Assembly: GCA_964058845.1 (NCBI GenBank) | Contig: CAXKVR010000091.1 | Location: forward strand, 124,001 to 188,000 | DNA: 64,000 bases | Source: Carex sylvatica | Lineage: Eukaryota > Streptophyta > Magnoliopsida > Poales > Cyperaceae | Direction of reading: 5' to 3' | Shown here: positions 25,509-37,267 of the stretch, in pieces | Layout: each line of letters starts with the position of its first letter | Numbering within the stretch: position 1 is the stretch's first letter | The notes under the pieces: generated by a model | Told to the model about the DNA's origin: nothing | The model's input: only the letters and a program-made list of their open reading frames with translations | Database searches by the model: none | Made by a program: the position numbers and the translations under genes

Positions 25509-27608
25509 TGATAAGCATAAATTATATACATATTCGATCTAGTTTTCATCATGAAATAATACCAAATATCTTGTATTTTGAATATAAAGAGAATAGAATA
25601 CACCTAGAATCAAGTTACTACATTTGTTTAGTTTTTATTTGCAGGAAACGAAGAAAAACGAAGAAAAACAAAGAAAAATACTCAGTGCGGATGCATGGTT
25701 TTCGATACGGACGTATTAAGTACTTAGATGGATTTCTGGATGCGCGCCAATTTTAAAAAGGTATAAAAAGCTATTCATCAAAATCCGTGCAGATACACGG
25801 ATATCGATGCAGCCGCACTCTGGTCGCACAGAAAAAAACCGAGCCCAGTGCGGACGCACTGTAGCAGAGCCAAAAATAGAGTCTGAACTTAAAACGGCCA
25901 CAACTTTTGACTCGTAACTCCGTTTTGGGTATATGACTACTTTTCGGAAAGACAACGAGAAGATCTACAACCTGAGAATCTAAAAAATAAAACTTGGAGT
26001 TAGTACAGATGCAGTGGATCCGCAGACAGCCAGAAATACACGTTTTCAATACGGTTTCTATTTTTAGCGAGCCAGATATGCTTTTTGACAGCTAAACTTG
26101 GACAAGGCAACTTGTGAAACAATCCAAAAATAGCACCCACTAACCCGACTCACCCCACGACTATGCCTCTTGATTGGACATACTCTTTTGCTATAAAGGA
26201 GGGGGTTCTTTCCCATTCAAGCAATCTCTCTTCGGAGGAGCATCTCTCTTCGCAAAGATCAATCTTATCTCCACCAGTACTTAGCGTAAAATTCTGCAAT
26301 CAAGGAAGCAATTCAAGGAGAAAGAAGAAGAAGATTTCAAGAAGAAGGCAAGAATAAGGGTTCTTCATCTAGAGAATGGTGTAATCTATTTCTCTATTTA
26401 AATAAGAGAAGAGTTGCCCATTGCCTCATAAATGACACGGCTATGGAAATTGAGAGATGGAGAACTAATATGTAAATTCTGATATTTTGTTATTTTGGTA
26501 TTATGTAGGGGGGCAAAGAGGGAGGGTTTCTGTGGCTATTATTTGTAATTAGGAGAATAACTGTAGTCTCTCTTATTTCAAAAATAGTTTTGTAAATAAT
26601 TTCTTTATCAATATATTTGTTGACGACAGTTGCCGTCAACCATCAAAAAAATCTATTTCTCTATTTAATTTCTCTTTATTTTAGCCGATCTTTTGTAATG
26701 AATTCTTTGTTGAATACATGCATCTCCATGAAAGGCTAATTTTCTCTCTAGGGGTTTAGGTCAATGCAAGAACTTGTTTAATTGTATCTTATTCGGTTAT
26801 TTGTTTTTATTATGATTGTTTTATGGGATTTGATGATAATTTCTGAGATTTATAATTTGTGTTAACTACATAATTAGTACTTAAAATCGATGTAGTTCCG
26901 CTTTGGATTCGAAAGAACCAAAAAAGTTAGGACGAGAGGAGAGTACCAATTATGAACACAAATACCTTAGGTTTTGATTAAGGTCTAACCAACTGCGAAA
27001 TCAAACCGGAACTATAGAAATTAGGGTTAGGGACTTGGTGAAGGACGTAACTGTGAAGTCATACCCTTATTAGGATATCTCAAATTGAATTGGATATTGG
27101 TATGAAGGATGTAACTGTGAAGTACCAATATTTGAGGAGAGAAGAGACTAACAAGAGCTTATGGTCTAGGTAGCTAGGATGAAGGACGTAACTGTGAAGT
27201 CCGAATTACTTAGGCACGTTATTAATTCATGAAAGTGACCCTTAATGACATATTAGGTTAGAAACCTCATCAAATCATACATGAATTTAAACAAATATCA
27301 AATAGATAGAATTAACAACGGATTGCAGACCAAATGCCCCTAGATCTTCCCAATTCTTGAAAGCAACCAAGATTCTATTTTACTTTCCTTTTTATTTTTA
27401 TTGTTTTAAACCTCCTCTTCTCGGGTATTGAACCCAAACCTTAGAAAGTCTAAACTAAGTAATTGTCCATATTTCCTGTGGATTGATACCCGATAATATA
27501 CTACACGGTAGGATGGTATACTTGCAATATGAACTGAAAGTGTATTTAAGGTTAAAAGGTACAGTTTGCTGTACTGAAACTTTGTACTATACCACTTTCA
27601 GGTGCAAC
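25509..27608. mobile_element. Non-coding LTR-retroelement-like insertion inside a gag relic
   Basis: About 2.1 kb without long frames separates the two halves of a copia gag. ATCTTC occurs on both sides (25503-25508 and 27609-27614) and could be part of a target duplication. Inside are GC-richer leader-like DNA (25790-26060), a near-palindrome GTTGACGACAGTTGCCGTC (26620), and three copies of ACGTAACTGTGAAGT-type sequence (27046-27200). The texture resembles long untranslated or LTR regions of plant retrotransposons. I could not find paired LTRs, so ends and type are uncertain. Confidence 0.4.
27046..27200 (+). repeat. Three spaced copies of a 20 bp motif
   Basis: GAAGGACGTAACTGTGAAGT at about 27042, GAAGGATGTAACTGTGAAGT at about 27104 and GAAGGACGTAACTGTGAAGT at about 27180. 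They are nearly identical words spaced 60-80 bp apart in otherwise unrelated sequence. Confidence 0.7.
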
Positions 27609-27615
27609 ATCTTCC

Positions 27616-27752
27616 TCACTACTTTGATCAGTTATAGCATCGGGTTCATCAAGTAATAATACTATGTCCAAGTCCTGTGCATCTAAGTGAAATTGGACTT
27701 GTTCATTTCATTCAGCAAAGTTAAGACCATTAAAGACTGTCACAGATGATGC
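27616..27752 (-). pseudogene. copia gag fragment (N-terminal piece)
   Basis: The minus strand reads ASSVTVFNGLNFAE, a stop in place of the usual Trp, then NEQVQFHLDAQDLDIVLL and PDAITDQSSEED. This is the N-terminal gag segment that normally directly precedes the WERSNRL segment found at 25305-25499. The order and strand agree with one gag split by the insertion at 25509-27608. Confidence 0.7.
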
Positions 27753-28689
27753 ATGCAATTGCATCGATACAGGTACATTAACTTTAATTTTAAAAAAAAA
27801 AAAAATAAGAAGATAAAATTAAAAGATCAGATGGGAAGATCAGAAGAAAAATCACAAGGAAAGTTAAAAAAAATAAAATTTAACTCAAAAGAAGATCAGA
27901 AGAAACCATATATATAAACCTAGTTGTCGTACACGGTTACTTTAATTGTGTAGAAACTACCATTTTAGTGCTTTTCTTTTTAAGATCTCACTTGGTTGGG
28001 TTTTATTAATCGTTTATATTAGTCTTATACAAAACTAGTTTGGTAACTGTGTACAAAGCACCACTATATTCATACACGGCGCTTGCTAACACGGTCATGT
28101 AACCGTATGACATTAGCCTTTTGGGCCGTGCATGATCGCGTTTTATGTATTAGTGTATCCAGGTTTGGAAAATAATTAAGGGCGGCTATTAAAATCCGTT
28201 CCATAGCAGTATGTAGGTATTTGTAATGTACAGAAACTCGATGTAATAAATTGTAATTAAGGGCGGCTATTAAGGGCGGCTATTTTATATTAAATTGATC
28301 CCAATCCGATTCGATTCAAGATTTGAAATATAAAATGTAATAAATTGTAATGTACAGAAACTCGATGGAACTCGACCAATAACCCAAAAGCTAACTAATA
28401 TTTTACTAACAAAAATCCAATTCGGTCCGACTTGATCCATCTCAATGCCTTCTTTAAGATCACTACTACATAAGAGGCGACTATAACCGGTTGAAAATGC
28501 TAATAACATAGTTCCGCAACCGTAATCGTACACATCATGTAAATATGAACGTGTCGATACATTATAATATAGTTGCAGAATAGTATCTATATACATGTTA
28601 TATCCATGATTGATACAAAGGAACCGTGTTAGATCGAGTAAAAAGGCAGTAAATAAAATGATTTATATACTTTCATGGTAACTGTGTAT

Positions 28690-29745
28690 AATAGCAAGAG
28701 TACACATGCAAGACTTCTCTATGAACCTGCCAATTGATGCTTGCCGGAAGTTGGTTATCAGAGTAAACTGGCCAGTGTGGAAGGAACATTGCACTACACC
28801 TCCTGATAATGCAGCATGCAAAAGGTAGAAACATAGCCTAGCTTCCATATGGAAATGTTCTGAGTGGCAGCAAATTAACATGAATGAAGATCATATGTGT
28901 GTTAACTAGGGGCAACAGTTATTTTATTAGGCAAGGAACAGTAATTTTTATTTTAAATTACAATTATTTCTTCCGTATATATTATGTTAAAAGCGACACC
29001 GTCCAGAAAGAATATGAGACACCATTCAAAAAAGATAAAGATGGTGAGATCTCAGTAAGACGTTCGTTGGAAAGCGACACCATCTAAAAAGAATCAGGCA
29101 TGACACATCTTTGGATTATTAAAAAAAAAATCAAATGATTCTTCCAATCTGTGAGACTATATGTGACAAAGCTAGTCAACGATTCTTCCAATTTTGTCAT
29201 CACGCAACAACTATGTTAGTCACTTCTTATGTTCTTATTTAGTACACATGGGCAGCTATGGGTGCAGTTATGCCATCTTCAATCGACATAATCAACTAAA
29301 TTAAAAAAATGAAGGGAGTAGACCTCGGAATGTTCAAATATGCCATCATTGGATTTTTTATTTTGTTTTTAAATTCAGATGATGGCAGCCCATTTATGAG
29401 CCTAGCTAGGTGAGACCAAGTCAATGGATCTTGCAGTGCGTCATAAATATTCCATTGATTTTGACCAATGACTAAATTAAATATAAAGGAGTAATTTGCA
29501 GAGTGCCATCAATCTGAACTAAACTATATCAAGTGATAAATTCGATTTGCAGGGTGCCATCAATTACCCAACAAAATATTTTAGAAAAAGTTAATTTATG
29601 AGGTTTCATTTGCCCACAAAGATAAATTCGATTCAAGATTTGAATTGTGAAATGTATGAAAGTTTAGTACTCGTTGAAACTCGAGCCATAATCCAAAAAT
29701 AAACTTATACTTTTCTAACAAAAATCCAATTCGGTCCGACTTGAT
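28690..29745 (+). repeat. Repeat segment D, copy 1
   Basis: Runs from the GGAAGGAACATTGCACTACA region to CATCTGAATGCCTTCTTTAC. Close copies lie at 48662-49640 and 52080-53130; more diverged pieces are at 33930-34440, 56650-57260 and 62310-62890. Non-coding. Confidence 0.75.
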
Positions 29746-32249
29746 CCATCTGAATGCCTTCTTTACGATCACTACTACGGAAAAAGAGAATATACACGGT
29801 TGAAAATGCCAATCACATACAGCTCCATAACCATGCCAAAACCATATATACAGTGGCGGTACAATATTTAAATACACTTTATACACTGTTACCACAAGAG
29901 GACTGTGTCCGATATTTTAAAAAAAAAAAAAAACACAAAAACAAGTGATTTATATTCCGTCCTAGTAACTGTGTATAATAGCAAGCGTTTTATACAGGGT
30001 TCCAACAAAAAATAAATGTGTGATTTTAGAGAACCAGACATAATTGTTTTATATAAATCGTGTATATATGTTCGTGCATGTTTTATTTTTAAGAACCGTG
30101 TATAGGAATTCACACAATGTCAAAATTATTTAACACTTTAATTAACTATCATAGGGCATCAAAGACCACACTTACATTCAATCATGCAATTAATTTACAT
30201 CACACAGCATTGATATGAAGGCCACACAATCCATATTTTGATCTCATGGTCCCATATTTCGTACACTTTGTTTCGAATTTTTTAAAATCGTTGTTTTAAT
30301 ATGATACAAAAAATTAGTAATTTTTTTTTTAAAACAATGATTATTTTTTTTATTCAAAACAATTGCACAAAAATTTCAAATAATAAAAAATTTGGTATGC
30401 AAGCACATTTTAATATGTATAGTACTTCGAACTTTTTAGATTGAATGTTTAAACTTTAAAAATAAAAATACGAGCAAAAGATAAAACTAGCACTTTACTT
30501 CCCAAAGAATGATAGCCCAACTCTATATATATATCGTGCTTGTGAGTTCCAACGGAAAAATATTATAAGAAAACACAAAAAAATTCTCATACAAAATGAC
30601 ATATTTTTCATAAACGAAAATTGATCAATAAAAAAATAATTATTCAACAAAAAAAAAAAAGATAGACCAACATATTCTTCTACAAATCTAAAGTTCATTC
30701 TTTAATGACATACCGATGAGTTTTTTTTTTACTGATACATATTTGGCTTTTTTGTTTTATTATATTGCTTAATGGGGGCACTAGAGAAAAAAATCATTAA
30801 AATAACTTGTGTTAATTGTGTTGTTATACCTCTTAGCTTCCTTTTTACCTGTGCATGTCCGGCTTCCTTCTTACCCTAGAATTTTTATACATTTGTGTTT
30901 CTAAATTAGCTAATATCATCATGTTTACATAAATTAGATAAATATCAGTAATTTTAATTTATATAATCATGTCTACGTACATATATATTATAATCATTTT
31001 AATATGTATAATTTTAATTTTACCACTAATTTCTGCCACATTTATTTATTACCAGGTGCACACTTTTGTCAAGTCGGGGGCGTTTCCAATAACCTATCTG
31101 AAAACATAGATTTACTATATGTAACAAAGTAAATGGTTCTTCCAATTTAGGTTCATATTTCTCTATTTCAGCGTAGTTGATACTTGATACTCTATTTAGT
31201 CAATGAATGTGATGAGTTTTCAGCATGTGCATAGTTTATACTCTATTTAATCAATTACGTGTTCAATTTTTTGGACGAATAATGATCAGAATCGAACCAA
31301 AATAGCAGAAATTGGATGAAAAACAGAAAATCCGTGAGTGTCAGCATATCAACTCAGTATTGGATTGGTGTCGGCCGATACCGATACGTATCGGCCGATC
31401 TGGATCGGTATCGGCCGATAATTCCTACTCTGGTTATATATACGGTTCCAACAAAGAAATGTATGATTCTTCGGAAACATATATTTTTGCTTTATATAAA
31501 CATTTTATGTTATCCTTCGATCGTACACGGTTTATTATTATGAACCGTGTATAACAATTCACACAATATACAAATTGTTAAACACTTCAATTACCAATCA
31601 TAGGGCACATAAAACCGCAGGTACTTAAATTCAACCATGCAATTAATTTACATCAAACAAAGCATTGATATGAAGGCCACACAATCCATATTTTCATCTC
31701 TATGAAACGAGTCCGGTGGTCCCATATTTCGTACACTTTGTGCATTAACATTTCATGCCACAACAAATAAATAATACTCCCTAAACTTCTAGCCAATTGG
31801 TTCTTGATAATTACTTTTGATTTCACTATGCGTTTGAGAGATATCAATGAGTGTATGTGTTGAGGTTAATTTAGACTTCAACACGTAGAAAAATATCGAA
31901 AATATACGAAGAATAAAAAAAAGCATACCATTTAATGGTAGGCCTCATATTCAATATGAAACTTCTCACTAACGTTGGTCAATCCGTCCATCTACATACT
32001 TAATTTTAAATAAGAGATTGTTTAGGAAATTATTGTGATTATGCCTATGCAGGAAAAAATTCAAGTTAGAAAATTATTGTGTTTGATCATTCAATTAATT
32101 TAATCTCTTTTAGTCAAAGTCATGAAAAAGATTATCAAGCAAAAAAAATGTTTAGATGTTCAAAGTGGTTAACAATGAATGAAACATAAAAAAAATAGTA
32201 TTCCACTTAAGATAAAAAAAAATTCAAAGTTTAAAGTTATTCAAACCAA

Positions 32250-34440
32250 AAGAAAAAAACAAATTTAGAAGTAGAGGATAGGTCCTTAGAGCTCCAGTGA
32301 TTGGGAAAAAAAGAAAGAAAGCTCAAAGTCAATTTTATTTTTCCCACAAATTATTAAAGGAGATGAGCAAGAAAATGGATGATGGAATGAAATCGATAAT
32401 TTACCTATGCACCAAATTAGCACCATATTGAAAAAAAGAATCCCTTCATTTTTTTCCCAAAAATAACTCACGAGAACATGGGCGAAAATTTTCTTAGTTA
32501 GCACCTCAATATTCAAAATTCTAACCAGGTTATCATTGATTTATGCAAAATTCATATATTACCATGTTTGCATCATCGGACTGCAAATTTTGTTTTTGTT
32601 TGATTCAGAAATTAGTTTTATATGAACGTTTTCATACTCTATTTGGAACATAGTATGTAAATTTCTAATATTTAATAGTGGGTCCCGCCAATCAAAAATA
32701 CGAACAAAAGGAGTTCCTATACATATGAACCTAGTGATAGTAGGTCTCACAGATAAAAAATAAAGAATGAAAACATCTCGATCTGTTAGTACATGCATGA
32801 GCAGCTGGGTGCAGTTATGCCATCTGCAATTGACATAATCAACTGACTTAAACAAATGAATAGGGTACAATGCAAAATATGCCACTGATTTTGACCAATG
32901 ACTAAATTAAATACAACTTAGTTGGCAGTGCGCCATTAATCTGAACTGAACTATATCTAGTGATCAACTGAATTACCCCATAAAAATATTTGATATTAAA
33001 TTGATCCGAATCCAATTCGATTCAAGATTAGAAATATGAAATGTGTTGGAATGACAAGTTGACACGTGTAGTCGGTGCCACACCAGATCTAGAGGAGAAG
33101 ATCAAGATTCTTACCAAAACCGAGTCCCTGCTGACATTGAATGATCTTGCTGGGATTGAATCAATTATTACCATAATTGATTGATTGAACATTGTCTATC
33201 ATATTGGCTGATGTATTACCATATTGGGTGATGTATTACCATATTGGCTGATCTTACCAAAGCCGTGTACAGCCCTAATAAGGGTATATAAGCTTGTCTC
33301 TCCAAAACAGAAAAGTAAGACAGAATAATATTATTCTTTGAAGTGTTGTGTGTGTTGTAACAAAACTATTTGAGATGAAATAAAATATTGAGAGGGTGTG
33401 TGTGTCGTGGAGTGCGCTATAGGCGATACCACGTTAAAATCTCTGTGTTCGTTTGATTCTCTTGTCTGTGATGCTGCTATGATGTTTTTGTCAAAATGTA
33501 TTATAATTTAGAGTACTGAAACTCAATGTAAATCGACTAATAATCCATAGAAAATGGGGTAAGAAGAACAGTGAGAGATACAGAAAGAAGACCAGGAGAT
33601 GGCTAGATAGTTGAATTCGCAGCATTTCATCAGAATCAGATGATAGAAGCCAACATACAAGTATAGTGGACTGGAAACAGATTCCTAGTTAGAAAAGTTG
33701 TAGTTTGTTATTCCTGTTCTTAAATTAAGCATTTGACTTCACTTTAAATTTGGGCATTTGACTTTACTTTCATTTAATTTGCTTAGTAGTATGAGAACCT
33801 TCCTTCAGAGGGGCTCCTAGGTTAATTTTACTTATTTTATGATAGCTGTAAGGTAACTTGGTAGTTTAATAATAAATTGGCTACGGGTTTTTTCTCAAAA
33901 AAATAAAATAAAATAAATGCAACGCTTATTTTGTTAGCTAATTTAATTTTCGGTGTTCAGCAGGGAATAGTAACTTTTATTTTAAATTATAATTATTTCT
34001 TTCATATAATGTTGAATGTTTAAATTTAAGTATATGATAAAAATGGTGATACTCAATAAGACGTATGTTGGAAAGCGACACCGTCTCAAAAGAATCATGA
34101 ATGACACATCTTTGGATTATTTAGAGAGAGAATATCAAATAGAGGCTGCGCATTTATGAGACTGTAGCAAAGTCAATGGTCCTTGCAATTTCTCATCATG
34201 CAACAACTCTGTTAGCCATTTTCTATATTCTTGTTTAATTAGTACACATGCATGGCAACTGGGTGCAGTTAGTTATGCCATCTGAAATCAACATATTCAA
34301 CTGAATTAAACAAATGAATTGAGTACACCGAAAAATATGGAATTGATTTTGACCAATGACTGAATTAAATACAAATGAGTACGTAGTTAGCAGTGCACCA
34401 TCAATCAGAACTTTAACTCGATGATCAACTGAATTACCCT
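32250..34440 (+). repeat. Near-identical duplicate of 61075-62890
   Basis: From 32250 to 33043 the sequence matches 61081-61873 at a constant offset of 28831 bp with only scattered mismatches. After the solo LTR the match resumes (33494-34440 versus about 61880-62890), though with more differences. Two open frames here (32286-32516 and 32559-32885, minus) are preserved in the other copy only because the DNA is nearly identical; neither shows a domain. Confidence 0.8.
33044..33493. mobile_element. Solo LTR, 450 bp, with 5 bp target duplication
   Basis: Starts TGTTGGAATGACAAG and ends GATGTTTTTGTCA, with AAATG on both sides (33039-33043 and 33494-33498). The homologous unit near 61870 lacks it and shows the empty site. 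Inside are a TATA-like GGGTATATAAGC (about 33283) and AATAAAATATTG further on, as in an LTR promoter and polyadenylation region. No primer site or polypurine tract adjoins it, so recombination has removed the rest. Confidence 0.9.
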
Positions 34441-35189
34441 ACAAAATAATGGAGTTAGTTATGCCATCTGTAATTGACATAATCAACTGAATTAAACAAA
34501 TGAAAATAGGGTACACCGCAAAATATGCCAATGAATAAATTAAATACAACTGAGTAGTTGGCAGTGCGCTAATATTTAATGTGCTGAAACTCGATGGGAC
34601 TCGACCAATAATGCAAAAGTTCACTAATATTTTACTAACAAAAATCCATCTCAAGATTGTCGAGTGTATATCAAACTGTATATCCTAGTGGCATATCTCT
34701 AACATCCCGTAATTTTTATAAATTCTAATGAACTTCTAATTTTTAGTTATTTATAATTATGAAAAATATAAGGTTTAAAGTATAAAAATTCCTCCTTATT
34801 CTTTTAAGCAAAAAAAAAAAAAACTAACGAACGTCGCATTTTTTTCATGTGGCTTCTTGCATGAAATGTTTTACCACCGTTAAAACCATGTATATATATA
34901 TATATATATTTTTTTTATAAAAGTGGTATATACCATCTGTTTCCATAGAAACTCAATTGTTCATACAAACCATTCATAGAGTTCAAAAGAAGATAACTAC
35001 TACATATATAGATCTTTCTAATTGTGAAGCAATTAGGAGATATTTAATAAAGCAGAGGTAATAAAAGAAATCTAAAAACATAATAGAACATAAAGACTGT
35101 TAATACAAAACATGACCAACCACATAAACTAAATCATAGACTAAACACGAAGCTAAACTTGAGTAGCAGTACTATCAAATGAGGAAGAG

Positions 35190-35594
35190 CTAGAGGTGAC
35201 AGAAGGTGACACAGAAGAAGAGGAGATGGACAAGAATACCCTGATTGCCTATAGTGAGAAAAGTTGCATCAATATCATCAATTTCAACTTGGTCACGAAG
35301 AAATTCTGACAAATCAGACTCTTCTAAACAAAGACTAGGGTCTATTTCTTCAGAATTCAGTGGGTTGTTTACCCTTCCCGGGGTATCGGAGTCTGAGCTG
35401 ATTATCATAGGGCATGCCTGATGTAAAAATAAAACATTCATAGGTAAAATAAGTGTTAATTTAAAAAAAGTATCATCTAATTTAACCTTACACCAAAAGG
35501 AAGTAAGAGTGATAATTTGAAGGCCCAAAGAAGGAATAAAAGGAATAACAGAGTTTTGAAAACAAACTTTATTTCTGGCTAACCAAATAACCCA
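35190..35594 (-). pseudogene. LINE C-terminal remnant
   Basis: On the minus strand it begins WVIWLARNKVCFQNS and continues SLGLQIITLTSFWCK. This is the pattern (W-IWL-RN...F) that ends the reverse-transcriptase polyprotein of plant LINEs, after the zinc-binding module. The frame runs on through SDSDTPGRVN and LCLEESDLSEFL to a stop near 35190. The N-terminal side is cut at a TA microsatellite at about 35594. No catalytic domain is present. Confidence 0.5.
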
Positions 35595-35610
35595 ATATAT
35601 ATATATATAT

Positions 35611-36003
35611 GAGGAGGGATCAAGTTACAATATTTTTTGAGTTACAACAAGTTACAACAACCCATTTTTTATATTTTTAAAGTCCAAATCGTCGATCCAA
35701 ACTGTTAGATGTGATCTCTACAATAAAATATGCTTGGAGACCAAATTTTATATTTTTTGAAATTTTTTTACTATTTATTAAGATGGGTACAAAAACTAGT
35801 TAAATTCAGACCATTGAATTTTGTACCCATCTTAATAAATAGTAAACAAATTCCAAAAAATATAAAATTTGGTCTCCAAGCATATTTTATTGTAGAGATC
35901 ACATCTAACGGTTTGGATCGATGATTTGGACTTTAAAAATATAAAAAAATGGGTTGTTGTAACTTGTTGTAACTCAAAAAATGATGTAACTTGATCCCTC
36001 CTC
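35611..36003. mobile_element. Foldback element (copy c) in a TA microsatellite
   Basis: Starts GAGGAGGGATCAAGTTACAA and ends with the inverse TTGATCCCTCCTC. The arms are nearly perfect over about 160 bp: TCCAAATCGTCGATCCAAAC, TGCTTGGAGACCAAATTTTA, TTTTTTTACTATTTATTAAG and their complements. Flanks are TATATATAT on the left and TATATACAC on the right, within alternating TA/CA DNA. About 393 bp. Confidence 0.85.
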
Positions 36004-36275
36004 TATATACACACACACACATATATATGTATGTGTATGTGTGTATTATTTCCCAAAAAAAAAAAAAAAACTAACATGGCATTATTTTCATATGGAATTT
36101 TGTTTGCGATGTAAGTTGATAGGACGACGAATGAATGTGAGAGTGCCTCTCTTGTTGCGACTCCTGGCCATGGCACGACAGCGAGGTCGTGATAATATCA
36201 ATGGCATATCGCGCCACCTATAAAGATAGTGTATGCCAAAGGGTCATGGATCTGCCTCATCATGATGGAACAATC

Positions 36276-36540
36276 TTAGGATCTTTCTTTCGGTGATGGT
36301 GAAGGAAAACCTTGTTGGATGAAAATCACTGATATCGGTGGAGGTAGGGGTTGCCCCCTCATAACCTTGCTTGCAGTTGCAAAGACATCCCTCTCTGTTG
36401 TACATGTTGTCGCATCCTTTTTACAGTCCCAGCACGACGTGCCATTATTGTCTCTTACAAGGATTAGAGCCCAGTCAAGCACAACTGCTACACCAATCGG
36501 ATTTCTCTTATGGAAATAATCAGCACCTCGGGGATGGGAG
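36276..36540 (-). pseudogene. Possible wall-associated kinase ectodomain fragment
   Basis: The minus strand reads GVAVVLDWALILVRDNNGTS and CWDCKKDATTC, then, after a frameshift, CLCNCKQGYEG followed by DIS. The series LDW-A, cysteine pairs and C-CKQGYEG fits the extracellular part of plant wall-associated kinases (GUB_WAK plus EGF-like). A possible upstream piece ends near 36640. No transmembrane or kinase part was found. The match is short. Confidence 0.4.
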
Positions 36541-37121
36541 GAAAGGATTTGACAGCATCAAATACTCTGAATGAACAAGCACGGAGGAACTTTTCTCATG
36601 GCAGTTAAATGCTAACGCCTCTGTCGCAGAGAGAGGGGGGAGGTATAAGTTTATTTTTTTTATTAAAAGGTAAAATGGATAATTTCTAAATTTTATTTTA
36701 ATTTTAATATAAAACTTAATAAATTTTATTTTAATTTTAATATAAAACTTAATAAATTTGGGTAAATTTGTGAGTTTTTGCAACTTAGAAGGATAAATAT
36801 GATATTATTAATTTAGATGGGATATGTAATTTCGATGTTTTTGAGGGGTACACATGAAATTCCCCCTATTAATTATATGAAAATATGTTATTTTTTATGA
36901 AATTTGTCTTCTTTTATTCTCTTATATTATGTCCCATTACAATGAATGAACTCGATACTACAACAAATTAATATATCAAAAACGAATAAGGCACAAGGGC
37001 AAAAAATACACAGACAATGTGAAAGCTCTCAAATCCCAATTACTCTAAATATACTCAACAAAAAAAGATAAACGCGAGTAATTTACGGAGAACATAACTT
37101 CCCACGTACCCCAAAAAGAAA

Positions 37122-37122
37122 G

Positions 37123-37168
<46 letters not shown>
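37122..37168 (+). repeat. (AAT)n microsatellite in the ABCA 3' region
   Basis: About fifteen ATA/AAT repeats 100 bp after the ABCA stop codon, probably in the 3' untranslated region. On the minus strand it creates a spurious poly-tyrosine frame. Confidence 0.9.
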
Positions 37169-37171
<3 letters not shown>

Positions 37172-37267
37172 TAATAAAAAGAGAGAGACAGTGAAGAAAA
37201 AGTAATAGAAAAGCCAACAAAATGTACAAGGAAAAACAAGCCTGTGCCACCTTGGCAACTTATACAT

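Larger units (their letters stand above)
27900..34660. repeat. Mosaic repeat block 1 (CACTA-like segments)
   Basis: Built of segments that recur in block 2 (46.7-63.4 kb): ends such as CACTACTACATAAGAGG (28461) and CACTACTACGGAAAAAGAG (29770); many short motifs AACCGTGTATA and TACACGGTT; the stretch CTACACCTCCTGATAATGCA (28790s); ACATAATCAACTGAATTAAA; and GATTTTGACCAATGACTAAA. Left flanks of the CACTACTAC ends are also shared (CATCTCAATGCCTTCTTTAA), so copies arose by duplication of larger units. No transposase frame and no gene are present. A solo LTR at 33044-33493 is a separate insertion. Confidence 0.7.

Noticed and set aside
32286..32885. Two open frames conserved at 61117-61716
   Set aside because: Conservation follows from the near-identical DNA duplication; substitutions are not biased to silent sites and no domain is visible.
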